Of a stretch of DNA of 64,000 nucleotides, positions 1 to 8,590 are shown piece after piece. The stretch is from Paracoccaceae bacterium (GTDB lineage: Bacteria; Pseudomonadota; Alphaproteobacteria; Rhodobacterales; Rhodobacteraceae). Below the pieces are notes generated by a model. That model was not told the origin of the DNA, ran no database searches, and saw only the letters and a program-made list of their open reading frames with translations. Location of the stretch: NCBI GenBank assembly GCA_020832445.1, contig JAFIEO010000008.1:1-64000 (forward strand), written 5' to 3'. Made by a program: the position numbers and the translations under genes. The number at the start of each line of letters is the position of its first letter. The stretch's first letter is position 1.

Positions 1-149
1 CCACCCGCGGGCCAGGCTCATGGGGGATTTATGCCAATCAGACTTTTTCTTACGCCCATCTGGGGGGGGCCGGCTCCCCCCCACGGGCCTGCGGCCCGCC
101 CCCCCCGAGAGTATTTTCGGCAAGATGATGCACAGGGAAGACTGGCCAG
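1..149. other. GC-rich leader upstream of the pyrC-like gene
   Basis: No coding region is supported here. Positions 62-82 can fold as a G-run/C-run hairpin (seven G pairing with seven C around CCGGCT), followed by a short GGGCC/GGCCC stem at about 85-97. This is compatible with the end of an upstream transcript. Positions 101-128 carry a GAGAGTATTTTCGGCAAGAT element that recurs elsewhere in the window just before start codons (36241-36268, and 57877-57906 on the minus strand). The upstream gene lies outside the window. Confidence 0.4.
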
Positions 150-1424
150 ATGATGACATGGTTTCACAATGCCCGCCTGATCGACCCTGAAGCGGGGCAG
201 GAACGCACTGGCACATTGCTGGTGCGTGACGGGATGATCGCGGAAATTGACAGCCCCTGCCCGGAGGGTGCGGAACAGATTGACTGCAACGGCAAATGCC
301 TTGCCCCCGGCATTGTCGATATGGGCGTTCAGGTGGGCGAGCCGGGCGCACAGCATAAAGAAAGCCTGCGCACCGCCGGACTGGCCGCAGCCAAGGGGGG
401 CGTGACCACGATTGTCATGCGCCCCGACACCGACCCTGCGATTGATACGCCCGAAGTGCTGGAATATGTCACCCGCCGCGCCACCGCGCGCACCCCTGTC
501 AACATACGGGCCATGGCAACCCTGACACGCGGGCGCGCAGGGCGCGAGATGTCGGAAATCGGGTTCTTGATGGATGCGGGCGCTGTGGCCTTTAGCGATG
601 GTGGCAATGTCACGGCCGACACAAAGATCCTTGCGCGCTGCATGAGCTATGCCAAGGGGCTGGGGGCGCTGATCGTGGGCCACCCGCAGGATCAGGGGCT
701 GTCGCGCGGGGCCTGTGCGACCAGTGGCAAATTCGCATCATTGCGCGGTCTGCCCGCTGTGTCGCCCATGGCCGAGCGTATGGGCTTTGACCGCGACATG
801 GGGTTGGTTGAAATGACAGGCGTGCGCTATCACGCCGATCAGGTCACATGCGCGCGCACCCTGCCCGCGCTGGAACGCGCGAAAGCCAACGGGCTGGATG
901 TGACAGCGGGCATTTCCATCCATCACCTGACCCTGAATGAACTGGATGTGGGCGATTACCGGACATTCTTCAAGTTCACGCCACCCCTGCGCCATGAGGA
1001 TGACCGCCGCGCCATGGTCGAAGGGGTGGCATCCGGGCTGATCGACATCATCTGTTCCATGCACACCCCGCAGGATGAGGAATCAAAGCGCCTGCCCTTT
1101 GAAGAAGCGGCAGCCGGCGCGGTCGGGCTGGAAACGATGCTGCCTGCGGCAATGCGGCTCTATCATTCCGGGGGCGTGCCCCTGCCGCAGATCTGGCGCG
1201 CGATGTCCCTGAACCCGGCGCGGCGGCTGGGTCTGCCGGGCGGGCGACTGTGCCTTGGCGCGCCGGGTGATCTGGTGCTGTTTGACCCTGACGCCCCCTT
1301 CGTGCTGGACCGCTTTACGCTGCAATCGAAATCCAAAAACACCCCCTTTGACGGTGCCCGCATGGAAGGGCGCGTGCTGGCGACATATGTTGGCGGTGTC
1401 TGTGTCCACAGGCAGAAAGGCTGA
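150..1424 (+). CDS. pyrC: Dihydroorotase-like protein lacking the metal site (PyrC-like, probably non-catalytic)
   Basis: This is a 424-residue class I dihydroorotase/amidohydrolase-fold protein. Catalytic family members carry a metal-binding HxH after beta-strand 1 and an Asp in a DHAPH motif. Here the first motif reads IVDMGVQVGEPG, so both His are gone, and the late motif reads CSMHTPQDEESK, so the Asp is missing as well. The rest of the family framework is intact (APGIVDMG, HKESL, SIHHLTLNE, FEEAAAGAVGLET). From family knowledge, dihydroorotase homologues without metal ligands act as structural partners of aspartate carbamoyltransferase. pyrB would be expected upstream, outside the window. 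The gene is followed after 3 bp by plsY. A second ATG at 153 is equally possible as the start. I am sure of the family but not of any activity. Confidence 0.85.
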   Translation: MMTWFHNARLIDPEAGQERTGTLLVRDGMIAEIDSPCPEGAEQIDCNGKCLAPGIVDMGVQVGEPGAQHKESLRTAGLAAAKGGVTTIVMRPDTDPAIDTPEVLEYVTRRATARTPVNIRAMATLTRGRAGREMSEIGFLMDAGAVAFSDGGNVTADTKILARCMSYAKGLGALIVGHPQDQGLSRGACATSGKFASLRGLPAVSPMAERMGFDRDMGLVEMTGVRYHADQVTCARTLPALERAKANGLDVTAGISIHHLTLNELDVGDYRTFFKFTPPLRHEDDRRAMVEGVASGLIDIICSMHTPQDEESKRLPFEEAAAGAVGLETMLPAAMRLYHSGGVPLPQIWRAMSLNPARRLGLPGGRLCLGAPGDLVLFDPDAPFVLDRFTLQSKSKNTPFDGARMEGRVLATYVGGVCVHRQKG

Positions 1425-1427
1425 ATC

Positions 1428-2039
1428 ATGCCCGAATTGATGACACCGTTATGGGTTCTGGGGGTGGTGGGGCTGCTGGCCTATGCGCTGGGGTCTGTGC
1501 CCTTTGGGGTGGTGATCGCGAAGCTGATGGGGTTGGGCAACCTGCGCGATATAGGGTCGGGCAATATTGGTGCCACCAATGTCATGCGCACCGGCAACAA
1601 GCTGGCGGGCGGGCTGACATTCCTGCTGGACGCGGCCAAGGGGGGCATTGCCGCGCTGATTGCGTGGTGGGCCATCGGGGCGGACGCGGCGCAGGTTGCG
1701 GCGCTGGCGGCGTTTCTGGGGCATTTGTATCCTGTCTATATCGGGTTCAGGGGGGGCAAGGGTGTTGCAACCTTTATCGGGGTAACCCTTGCGCTGGCAT
1801 GGCCGGTGGGGCTGGCCACCTGTGCGACATGGCTGCTGACATTCAAACTTAGCCGCTATTCGTCGCTTTCGGCGCTGGTGGCCTGCGGGTTCAGTTCGAT
1901 CTATGCGGCGCTTCTGGGGTATATGTCGCTGGTCGCACTGCTGGTGGTGATGAAGCTTTTGGTGTTCTACACCCACCGCGAAAATATTCGGCGCTTGTGG
2001 GCAAGGACCGAGCCACGTTTCAAGAACAAGCCGCGCTGA
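1428..2039 (+). CDS. plsY: Glycerol-3-phosphate acyltransferase PlsY
   Basis: This 203-residue integral membrane protein has the usual PlsY length and five or more hydrophobic segments. It transfers an acyl group from acyl-phosphate to glycerol-3-phosphate, giving lysophosphatidate in the first step of phospholipid synthesis at the inner membrane. Family motifs are visible: GSVPFGVVIAK near the N-terminus, RDIGSGNIGATNVMR at about 40-55, and GFRGGKGVAT at about 105-115 (the acyl-phosphate and glycerol-phosphate loops). It starts 3 bp after the pyrC-like stop, so the two are probably co-transcribed. This pairing is common in Rhodobacterales. Confidence 0.97.
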   Translation: MPELMTPLWVLGVVGLLAYALGSVPFGVVIAKLMGLGNLRDIGSGNIGATNVMRTGNKLAGGLTFLLDAAKGGIAALIAWWAIGADAAQVAALAAFLGHLYPVYIGFRGGKGVATFIGVTLALAWPVGLATCATWLLTFKLSRYSSLSALVACGFSSIYAALLGYMSLVALLVVMKLLVFYTHRENIRRLWARTEPRFKNKPR

Positions 2040-2292
2040 CGGGGTATTGGCCTGAAGGAGACGCGCCCCAAGGCGCGGAGCAAAGGCCGCAGGCCGCCGC
2101 GCCATAGGTCTGGCCGTCCGACGGCCTGCCGATTACCCTGATGGCAGTCCAAGCCTGTGATCTTGGGGGTATGCAGCTTGCATAAAGTGCATTCTTACAA
2201 CGCCGGATCGGCAGACCCCGGCCCACCGCTGGCGCGGGCTTTATTCATGCCAACCCCCTTCCGCTCCAAAACACCACCCCGCACTGCGCGGA
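2040..2292. other. Convergent intergenic region between plsY and pcs
   Basis: There is no supported gene in these 253 bases. Several short GC-rich inverted repeats are present, for example GGCCGTC/GACGGCC near 2112-2126. They could terminate transcription from either side, but none is followed by a clear T-tract. The open frame at 2157-2378 has no homology that I recognise and runs antisense into pcs. Confidence 0.4.
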
Positions 2293-2991
2293 TCAGCCCT
2301 GACGCCGCTCCCGCAGTATCTGCTGTGCAATGCCAGCCAAGGCCAGATACAGCGTTGTCGCAATCAACCCCCATGTGACAGCTTGCGGCTGGGCAAACCC
2401 TGCCCATGCCGACCACCCTGCCAGCACTGTCCAGACCAGTGCCACGGGCAGTGACACCGCGCGCCAGCGCCTGGTGCGCACGGGGTGAATGAATTTCAGC
2501 GGCGTGAACATGGCGACAGCCAGAAAACCGACAATGCCCAGAATAACCCAGAATGTTGGCTGGACCGCGAAAATGACAATCGCCGCCATGTTCCAGCATG
2601 CCGGAAACCCGTGAAAGCTGTTGTCAGGGTTCTTCATCCGCGTATCTGCGAAATAGATCACACTGGCAAAGGTGATCACAATAATCGCGATCCAGCCTGT
2701 CCAGCCCGGCAACAGGTTCGATTGAAACAAGGCAAATGCCGGAATGAATACATAAGTCAGGTAATCAATGATCAGGTCCAGCAATTCCCCGTCGATATTG
2801 GGCGCATTCACCTTGACGTGGTAGTGCCGCGCCAATGGCCCGTCGACACCATCCACAACAAAAGCCACGACAAGCCACAAAAACATCATTGGCCAGTCGC
2901 CCTGTGCGGCTTCCAGCAGGGCCAGCATGGCAAACACGGCGCCTGTGGCCGTAAACAGATGCACCGAATAGGCGGGAAGATGTAGTTTCAC
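2293..2991 (-). CDS. pcs: Phosphatidylcholine synthase (CDP-alcohol phosphatidyltransferase)
   Basis: This 232-residue membrane protein condenses choline with CDP-diacylglycerol to give phosphatidylcholine in one step, a bacterial route typical of alphaproteobacteria. The CDP-alcohol phosphotransferase signature is visible as VDGVDGPLAR followed by DGELLDLIIDYLTY. The spacing is longer than in PgsA/PssA enzymes, which is the Pcs variant. About eight hydrophobic helices cover the rest. It stands alone, convergent with plsY. Length and motif fit Pcs better than other CDP-alcohol transferases. Confidence 0.93.
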   Translation of the reverse strand: MKLHLPAYSVHLFTATGAVFAMLALLEAAQGDWPMMFLWLVVAFVVDGVDGPLARHYHVKVNAPNIDGELLDLIIDYLTYVFIPAFALFQSNLLPGWTGWIAIIVITFASVIYFADTRMKNPDNSFHGFPACWNMAAIVIFAVQPTFWVILGIVGFLAVAMFTPLKFIHPVRTRRWRAVSLPVALVWTVLAGWSAWAGFAQPQAVTWGLIATTLYLALAGIAQQILRERRQG

Positions 2992-3054
2992 GTTGTCCTC
3001 GGGTGGGTTGGCCGACAGATAGGCGTGTGTTGTGAATGCGGGCGCAGACAGAAA

Positions 3055-3993
3055 TCAGCCCTGCGCGCGAGGATGGGCGGAATCATATATTTCCATCAAC
3101 CTAGTTGCGTCGACGGCTGTGTAAACCTGCGTCGATTGTAAAGAGGCATGCCCCAGCAATTCCTGTATCGCGCGCAAATCCCCGCCTGCGGCCAGCAGAT
3201 GCGTGGCAAAGGAATGGCGCAAGGCGTGCGGGGTGGCTGTGGCGGGCAATCCAAGCTGCATGCGCGTTGCTTCCATGACGCGCGCGATATGGCGGCGCGA
3301 CAACGCACCCCCCCGCTGCGCGCGAAACAGGGGCGCACCCGCGCTTTGCTCATAAGGGCAGGCGGCCACATAATCCGCAACAGCCGCGCGCGCCACGGGC
3401 AAAACCGGGACCATGCGTTCCTTGCCCCCCTTGCCGGTAATGCGCAGCATATCACGCAAGGGCACATCGCGGCCTGTCAGCGACAGCGCTTCTGACACGC
3501 GCAGACCGCACCCGTATAGCAGGGTCAGAACAGCCGTGTCGCGCAATCCCGACCAGTCCTGCTGTGTCTGCAAGCCAACATTGCTTAGCATATCACGCGC
3601 GGCAGTTTCGCTAAGGGGGCGCGGCAGGTTGCGCTTGTGTTTGGGCGCACGCGCCGCAAGGATTGCCGAGATGTCCATGTCTTCGCGTTCTGCGACCCAG
3701 CGCGCAAACCCTTTGACGGCGGATAGCTGCCGCGCAAGGCTGCGCCCGCTGATGCCGCGCGCGCGTTCCGATGCCATCCATGCCCGCATATCCGACAAGG
3801 TAACGCGGCCCAGCACGGACACCCCTTGCGCACCACCGTGATGCAGCGCCAGAAACCCAAGGAACCCGCCGACATCGCGTGTATAGCCGTCAAGCGTGTG
3901 GTCGGATGCATCATGCAAGGCGCGCATCTGGTCCAGCCATGTCTGCAACGCGTCACGCTGGCCTGCGGACAAATGCAGGCCGCCCGCTGTCAT
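3055..3993 (-). CDS. xerC: Tyrosine recombinase XerC
   Basis: This is a 312-residue tyrosine recombinase that, with XerD, resolves chromosome dimers at dif. The N-terminal SAM-like core-binding domain spans roughly residues 10-100 and the catalytic domain follows. Catalytic residues are present: Arg in CGLRVSEALSL, Lys in TGKGGKERMVPV, the HxxR box in HALRHSFATHLL, and the Tyr nucleophile in STQVYTAVD. It overlaps the DUF484 gene by 4 bp (ATGA), which is the conserved xerC neighbour. No mobile-element genes surround it, so a housekeeping XerC is preferred over a phage integrase. Confidence 0.95.
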   Translation of the reverse strand: MTAGGLHLSAGQRDALQTWLDQMRALHDASDHTLDGYTRDVGGFLGFLALHHGGAQGVSVLGRVTLSDMRAWMASERARGISGRSLARQLSAVKGFARWVAEREDMDISAILAARAPKHKRNLPRPLSETAARDMLSNVGLQTQQDWSGLRDTAVLTLLYGCGLRVSEALSLTGRDVPLRDMLRITGKGGKERMVPVLPVARAAVADYVAACPYEQSAGAPLFRAQRGGALSRRHIARVMEATRMQLGLPATATPHALRHSFATHLLAAGGDLRAIQELLGHASLQSTQVYTAVDATRLMEIYDSAHPRAQG

Positions 3994-4709
3994 GCCAGCC
4001 AGCGGCGCATGGAACGTTCGAATATGCCTGCAAAAAACGCAAGCAAATCGGTGCCCTGACCCGGCTTGAACATATGCGGATTGTCCGACGCCATGACCAG
4101 CATCCCGCCCAGTCGTTGCGCGCCCAGATCAAGGCGCATGCAGGCCTCGGACCGCAATTCGGAACTGCGATCCCCATACAGTTGGTCCGTGGAAGGAATG
4201 GCCTGCCGCAATATGACCTGCCGGCCCGAATGCTGCGCGCGCCCTGCCGACATGTAGCTGTCAATAAACCCGGGGGCGACCACGCACAGGACATTCGAAA
4301 TCCGGTCCAGCGCAGGGTCGGGCGTGGCGGTGGGGCTTTCCAGCACCAGTTTTATGGCATCCACCCGCAGGATTTCGGCCACATCACCGCCCAGATCGCG
4401 CAGAAAATCCTCGAACTGGTCGGGGTCCAGCATGCGCAGGATCGCGCGGTGTATCTGGTTTGTGCCCGACAGGTTTTCATAGGCCGCAGCAATCACGGCG
4501 CGGTGGGTTTCTTCCAGCCGGTCAAGCCGCGCTTCCAGCCGTTCCATGGCCAGACCCCGCAAATCGACAATGTTATCGCCCATGCCGCGTTCACTGGCAG
4601 ACACCAGCACGCGCATCACGTCCTTGTCGTCCAGAATAAGGGCCGGGTCCGACATGATCCGTGCGCGAATTTCTTCAAGCCCGTCGGGTTTGACTGCTGT
4701 TCCTGCCAT
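3990..4709 (-). CDS. DUF484 family protein
   Basis: This 239-residue soluble protein belongs to DUF484, a GAF-like family of unknown function that is found next to xerC in many proteobacteria. The N-terminal third is a charged, probably coiled helix (LAMERLEARLDRLEETHRAV). The C-terminal part carries the GAF-like core (GDRSSELRSEACMRL, GMLVMASDNPHMF), ending in the family's PGQGTDLLAFFAGIFERSMRRWL helix. It lies upstream of xerC on the same strand and overlaps it by 4 bp, which suggests translational coupling. No function should be assigned beyond this association. Confidence 0.9.
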   Translation of the reverse strand: MAGTAVKPDGLEEIRARIMSDPALILDDKDVMRVLVSASERGMGDNIVDLRGLAMERLEARLDRLEETHRAVIAAAYENLSGTNQIHRAILRMLDPDQFEDFLRDLGGDVAEILRVDAIKLVLESPTATPDPALDRISNVLCVVAPGFIDSYMSAGRAQHSGRQVILRQAIPSTDQLYGDRSSELRSEACMRLDLGAQRLGGMLVMASDNPHMFKPGQGTDLLAFFAGIFERSMRRWLA

Positions 4710-4767
4710 AATGTGCCTGTCCGTTGACTGCTGCGTTTTTTGTTGTTCCTGCGGACTATAGCAAATC

Positions 4768-5421
4768 TTACAGGATTTTTTGACCTGTTTTTTCCCAATC
4801 TTTCATGAATTGTGCCAGACCGGCATCTGTCAGCGGGTGGCTGGCCAGTTTGCGGATGACTTCGGGCGGCGCTGTCATCACATCTGCACCAATGCGCGCC
4901 ACGTCCAGAACATGGTTCACCGACCGGATAGAGGCCGCCAGAATCTGGGTTTCAAAGCCGTAATTGTCATAGATGGTGCGGATATCTTCGATCACATCCA
5001 TCCCGTCCAGCGCCAGATCGTCCAGCCGCCCGATGAAGGGCGAAATGAATGTGGCGCCCGCTTTCGCGGCCAGCAGCGCCTGATTGGCACTGAAGCACAA
5101 GGTGACATTGACCATCTTGCCCTCGCCAGACAGCACCTTGCACGCTTTCAGCCCGTCCCATGTCAACGGCAGCTTCACGGTGATATTCGGCGCGATTTCA
5201 GCCAGCTTGCGCCCCTCGGCGATCATAGCATCGGCGTCCAGCGCGACGACTTCGGCGGAAACGGGGCCTTCGACAATCCCGCAAATCTCGCGCGTGACTT
5301 CGATGATGTCGCGGCCGGATTTCAGAATAAGCGAAGGGTTGGTTGTCACCCCGTCCACCATGCCAAGGTCGTTAAGTTCACGAATGGCGGTTACATCGGC
5401 AGTATCGACAAAGAACTTCAT
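4768..5421 (-). CDS. tal: Transaldolase / fructose-6-phosphate aldolase-type protein (TalC family)
   Basis: This is a 217-residue short-type transaldolase. It interconverts pentose-phosphate-pathway sugars, or cleaves fructose 6-phosphate, through a lysine Schiff base. Family features are the N-terminal [25 protein letters not shown], the Schiff-base Lys in [15 protein letters not shown], and [13 protein letters not shown]. The start at 5421 is chosen because the family begins at MKFFVDT and an AAGGGG Shine-Dalgarno sits just upstream. A longer frame adds 14 residues with no family match. It is divergent from priA. Transaldolase and fructose-6-phosphate aldolase cannot be separated by eye. 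Confidence 0.93.
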   Translation of the reverse strand: MKFFVDTADVTAIRELNDLGMVDGVTTNPSLILKSGRDIIEVTREICGIVEGPVSAEVVALDADAMIAEGRKLAEIAPNITVKLPLTWDGLKACKVLSGEGKMVNVTLCFSANQALLAAKAGATFISPFIGRLDDLALDGMDVIEDIRTIYDNYGFETQILAASIRSVNHVLDVARIGADVMTAPPEVIRKLASHPLTDAGLAQFMKDWEKTGQKIL

Positions 5422-5501
5422 TTCATGCCCCTTCGGGTTGCAGCCAGTGTTCGGCGGGGTCATACCTTATCTTGCCGCTTGCAGGAACCCCAATTTGCGC
5501 C

Positions 5502-7709
5502 ATGCCCCAGACCGCCGCCCCCGATTTCTTTGATGAAGGCACGCCCTGCGCCGTGTTGACCACCGAACCGGTGGGCAGCGGGGTGCTGGATTATCTGGCC
5601 CCCGAAGGCGGGTGCTGGCTGGGCGCGTTTGTCGATGTGCCGCTGGGTCCGCGCCGCGTGGTGGGCGTGGTCTGGGGCACAGCCGAAGGGAAGTTTGCCC
5701 GCAACAAGCTGCGGCAGGTCATTCGTGTGCTGGATGCCGCACCCCTGCGCGCCGAATTGCGCGACTTCCTGACCCGTGTGGCCGATTACACCCTGACGCC
5801 CCTGCCCGCGATGCTGCGCCTTGCCACACGCGTGCCGGGATTGGGCGACGGGCCTGCCACGCGCAAGCTGTTGTTTCGCGGCCCCGCAAACCCGCCGCGC
5901 ATGACGGACGCCCGTGAACGCGTGCTGGCCGCGCTGGATGGCTTTGGCGGGGCTGGCCTGACACCGGGCGAGCTGGCACAGGTGGCGGGTGTGTCCGCAG
6001 CGGTGGTGCGCGGGTTGGTCAAAACCGGCGGGCTGGTGGAACGCGACGCGCCCCGCGACCAACCCTATGCGGCGCTGAACCCCGCCCTGCCCCGCAGCGC
6101 CCTAAGCGAAGATCAGGCGCAGGCGGCCCGGCATCTGCGCGATGCGATGGCGCAAGACAAATTTGGTGCGACGCTTCTGAAGGGCGTCACAGGGTCGGGC
6201 AAAACCGAAGTGTATCTGGAAGCCATCGCGGCCTGTCTGGCGCGCGGGCGGCAGGCACTGGTTCTGCTGCCGGAAATCGCGCTGACATCGGAATTCCTGA
6301 CGCGGGTGGAAGGGCGCTTTGGCGCGCGTCCTGCCGAATGGCATTCCGGCGTGACCGTGACCGAACGCCGCCGCTGCTGGCGCATGGTCGCCCAAGGGGA
6401 CGCGCAGCTTGTGGTTGGCGCGCGCTCCGCGCTGTTCCTGCCCTTTCGCGATCTGGGGCTGGTGGTTGTGGATGAAGAACATGACACATCCTACAAACAG
6501 GAAGAAGGCGCGCTGTACAACGCGCGCGACATGGCGGTGCTGCGCGCATCGCTGAACGGGGCGCAGGCGGTGCTGGCCTCGGCCACGCCATCGCTGGAAA
6601 GCTGGGCCAACGCGGCATCGGGCAAATATGCGCGCCTTGATCTGGCCACCCGTTTTGGCCCCAACACCCTGCCCGATATGCGCGCGATTGACCTGCGGGC
6701 GGAAGAATTGCCTTCAAACCGCTGGATTTCCCCCAGCCTGCAACGCGCGGTCACTGCGCGCGTGCAGGCAGGCGAACAGGCGCTGTTGTTCCTGAACCGG
6801 CGCGGCTATGCGCCGCTGACCCTGTGCCGCGCCTGCGGCCATCAGGTGGGCTGCACCGATTGCGATGCGCGCATGGTCGAACACCGGTTCCTGAAGCGCC
6901 TTGTGTGCCACCAATGTGGCGCAACTGCCCCCATCCCCACCACCTGCCCTGCCTGCGGCGCCGAGGACCGCATGGCCCCTGTCGGTCCCGGTGTTGAACG
7001 GCTGGAAGAAGAAGCCCGCGCCCTGTGGCCGGATGCGCGCGTTCTGGTGCTGTCGTCGGACCTGTTCGGGTCCGCCCGCGCGCTGAAAGAACACATCGCT
7101 GCCATTGCCAATGGTGCGGCAGACATAATCATCGGCACGCAGATTGTCGCCAAGGGGCATAATTTCCCGCTGCTGACACTTGTGGGTGTGATCGACGCCG
7201 ATCTGGGCCTGTCAGGGTCGGATCTGCGCGCGGCGGAACGGGTGTTCCAGCTGGTGCGGCAGGTGGCGGGGCGTGCAGGGCGCGCAGAAAAGGCAGGGCT
7301 TGCACTGGTGCAGACCAGCCAGCCGGACCACCCCGTGATCCGCGCCATTCTGTCAGGCGATGAAGAAACCTTCTGGCGCACCGAGGCAGAGGCCCGCTTC
7401 GCCCTTGGCATGCCCCCTTACGGGCGACTGGCGGGCATCATCGTGTCCTCCACCAAGATGGAAGACGCCTTTGCCCTGGGCCAGCGACTGGCCATGCAGA
7501 CCGCGCCCCTGGCGCGGATTGGCGCGCAGGTCTTTGGCCCCGCGCCCGCACCCATCGCGCGCATTCGCGGGCGTCACCGCGTGCGCCTGCTGGTCAAGGC
7601 CCCGAAGGGCGCGCCCTTGCAAGCGGCCCTGCGCGCGTGGGCTGCCCCCCATAAACTGGCCCGCGATCTGCGCCTGTCGATTGACATAGACCCCCAAAGT
7701 TTTCTGTAA
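5502..7709 (+). CDS. priA: Primosomal protein N' (replication restart helicase PriA)
   Basis: This 735-residue superfamily 2 DNA helicase reloads the replisome at collapsed forks. Order of domains: 3'-DNA-binding and winged-helix region (1-200), the helicase core with Walker A GVTGSGKTEVYLEAI and DEEH box (VVVDEEHDTSYKQEEG), and a zinc-binding insert with paired cysteines (CRACGHQVGCTDCD, CHQCG, CPACG). The C-terminal helicase motifs follow (IIGTQIVAKGHNFP, QVAGRAGRAEKAG). The ATG at 5502 is chosen. A TTG at 5472 would add ten residues outside the family alignment. Confidence 0.96.
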   Translation: MPQTAAPDFFDEGTPCAVLTTEPVGSGVLDYLAPEGGCWLGAFVDVPLGPRRVVGVVWGTAEGKFARNKLRQVIRVLDAAPLRAELRDFLTRVADYTLTPLPAMLRLATRVPGLGDGPATRKLLFRGPANPPRMTDARERVLAALDGFGGAGLTPGELAQVAGVSAAVVRGLVKTGGLVERDAPRDQPYAALNPALPRSALSEDQAQAARHLRDAMAQDKFGATLLKGVTGSGKTEVYLEAIAACLARGRQALVLLPEIALTSEFLTRVEGRFGARPAEWHSGVTVTERRRCWRMVAQGDAQLVVGARSALFLPFRDLGLVVVDEEHDTSYKQEEGALYNARDMAVLRASLNGAQAVLASATPSLESWANAASGKYARLDLATRFGPNTLPDMRAIDLRAEELPSNRWISPSLQRAVTARVQAGEQALLFLNRRGYAPLTLCRACGHQVGCTDCDARMVEHRFLKRLVCHQCGATAPIPTTCPACGAEDRMAPVGPGVERLEEEARALWPDARVLVLSSDLFGSARALKEHIAAIANGAADIIIGTQIVAKGHNFPLLTLVGVIDADLGLSGSDLRAAERVFQLVRQVAGRAGRAEKAGLALVQTSQPDHPVIRAILSGDEETFWRTEAEARFALGMPPYGRLAGIIVSSTKMEDAFALGQRLAMQTAPLARIGAQVFGPAPAPIARIRGRHRVRLLVKAPKGAPLQAALRAWAAPHKLARDLRLSIDIDPQSFL

Positions 7710-7771
7710 CCGCTTGCGGTTTGCCGCGCGCAGGTTACCTATTGACCAAAGCTATATGAAGGATCACGCCA

Positions 7772-8422
7772 ATGTTCGGATTTCTGGACCAGAAAACCCG
7801 GATGATCAGCGCAGAAGATGCGCTGCCCGGTCGCGCAACGCCCATCCCCACCGCCGATATGCACGCCGTGTTCGGCCGCCCCCTACAAGCCCCCGCACCT
7901 GACGGCATGGAAACAGCCCTGTTCGGCATGGGGTGTTTCTGGGGGGTTGAACGGATTTTCTGGCAGGTTCCCGGCGTATGGCTGACGGCTGTGGGCTATG
8001 CAGGCGGGTTCACGCCAAACCCCACCTATGAAGAAGTGTGCAGCGGCAAGACCGGCCATAACGAAGTCGTTCAGGTCACGTTCGACCCTGCGATCGTCAG
8101 CTATGACGCGCTGCTGCAACGCTTCTGGGAAGGGCATGACCCGACACAGGGCATGCGGCAGGGCAATGACCGCGGCACGCAATACCGCTCCGGCATCTAT
8201 TGCCACACAGACGCGCAGAAAACCGCTGCCACAGCCAGCCGCGACAGCTATGGCGCGCGACTGGCACAGGCAGGGCACGGAGCCATCACAACCGAAATAC
8301 TGGACGCACCCGCCTTCTACTTTGCCGAAGATTACCACCAGCAATATCTGCACAAAAACCCGCAAGGTTATTGCGGGATTGGCGGGACCGGCGTGACCTG
8401 CCCGATTGGCCTGCCCGGCTGA
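7772..8422 (+). CDS. msrA: Peptide-methionine (S)-S-oxide reductase MsrA
   Basis: This 216-residue enzyme reduces methionine-S-sulfoxide in proteins and free methionine. The catalytic GCFWG motif is present ([15 protein letters not shown]), along with VGYAGG, the conserved YRSGIY segment, and DYHQQYL. Two further Cys near the end ([15 protein letters not shown]) are positioned as resolving cysteines. The N-terminal 50 residues form the extension seen in longer alphaproteobacterial MsrA forms. A run of inverted-repeat sequence lies directly downstream (8434-8515). Confidence 0.96.
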   Translation: MFGFLDQKTRMISAEDALPGRATPIPTADMHAVFGRPLQAPAPDGMETALFGMGCFWGVERIFWQVPGVWLTAVGYAGGFTPNPTYEEVCSGKTGHNEVVQVTFDPAIVSYDALLQRFWEGHDPTQGMRQGNDRGTQYRSGIYCHTDAQKTAATASRDSYGARLAQAGHGAITTEILDAPAFYFAEDYHQQYLHKNPQGYCGIGGTGVTCPIGLPG

Positions 8423-8433
8423 AGGACTGCCCC

Positions 8434-8515
8434 CCTGTAGCACTGCCCGCTTTGGCAGGGGCGCGCAGGGTGGGCGGGTGGGGCGTGCCCCTGCCAAAGC
8501 CGGCAGTGCTACAGG
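8434..8515. repeat. Long near-perfect inverted repeat between msrA and prmA
   Basis: The arms 8434-8462 and 8487-8515 are complementary over 29 bp with one mismatch (CTGTAGCACTGCC on the left against GGCAGTGCTACAG on the right), separated by about 24 bp. The stem is far longer than a usual intrinsic terminator and there is no T-tract. It may be a dispersed palindromic element or a strong transcript-end structure behind msrA. Confidence 0.7.
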
Positions 8516-8590
8516 CTTGACGGCTATGGGTGCGGCCTGTATCGCGGCGCTGATCCTTGCAAAAACAGCATTAGCCAAAGGCTGCCCGCC

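Noticed and set aside
18-683. 221-codon open frame antisense to the pyrC-like gene
   Set aside because: High-GC antisense shadow; low-complexity His/Gly/Ala composition and no family resemblance.
2157-2378. 73-codon frame between plsY and pcs
   Set aside because: Runs antisense into pcs, has no Shine-Dalgarno and a Pro/Ser/Arg-rich shadow-like composition.
3055-3993. Integrase of a mobile element
   Set aside because: The neighbouring DUF484 gene and sequence features mark it as chromosomal XerC; no att-like repeats or phage genes are present.
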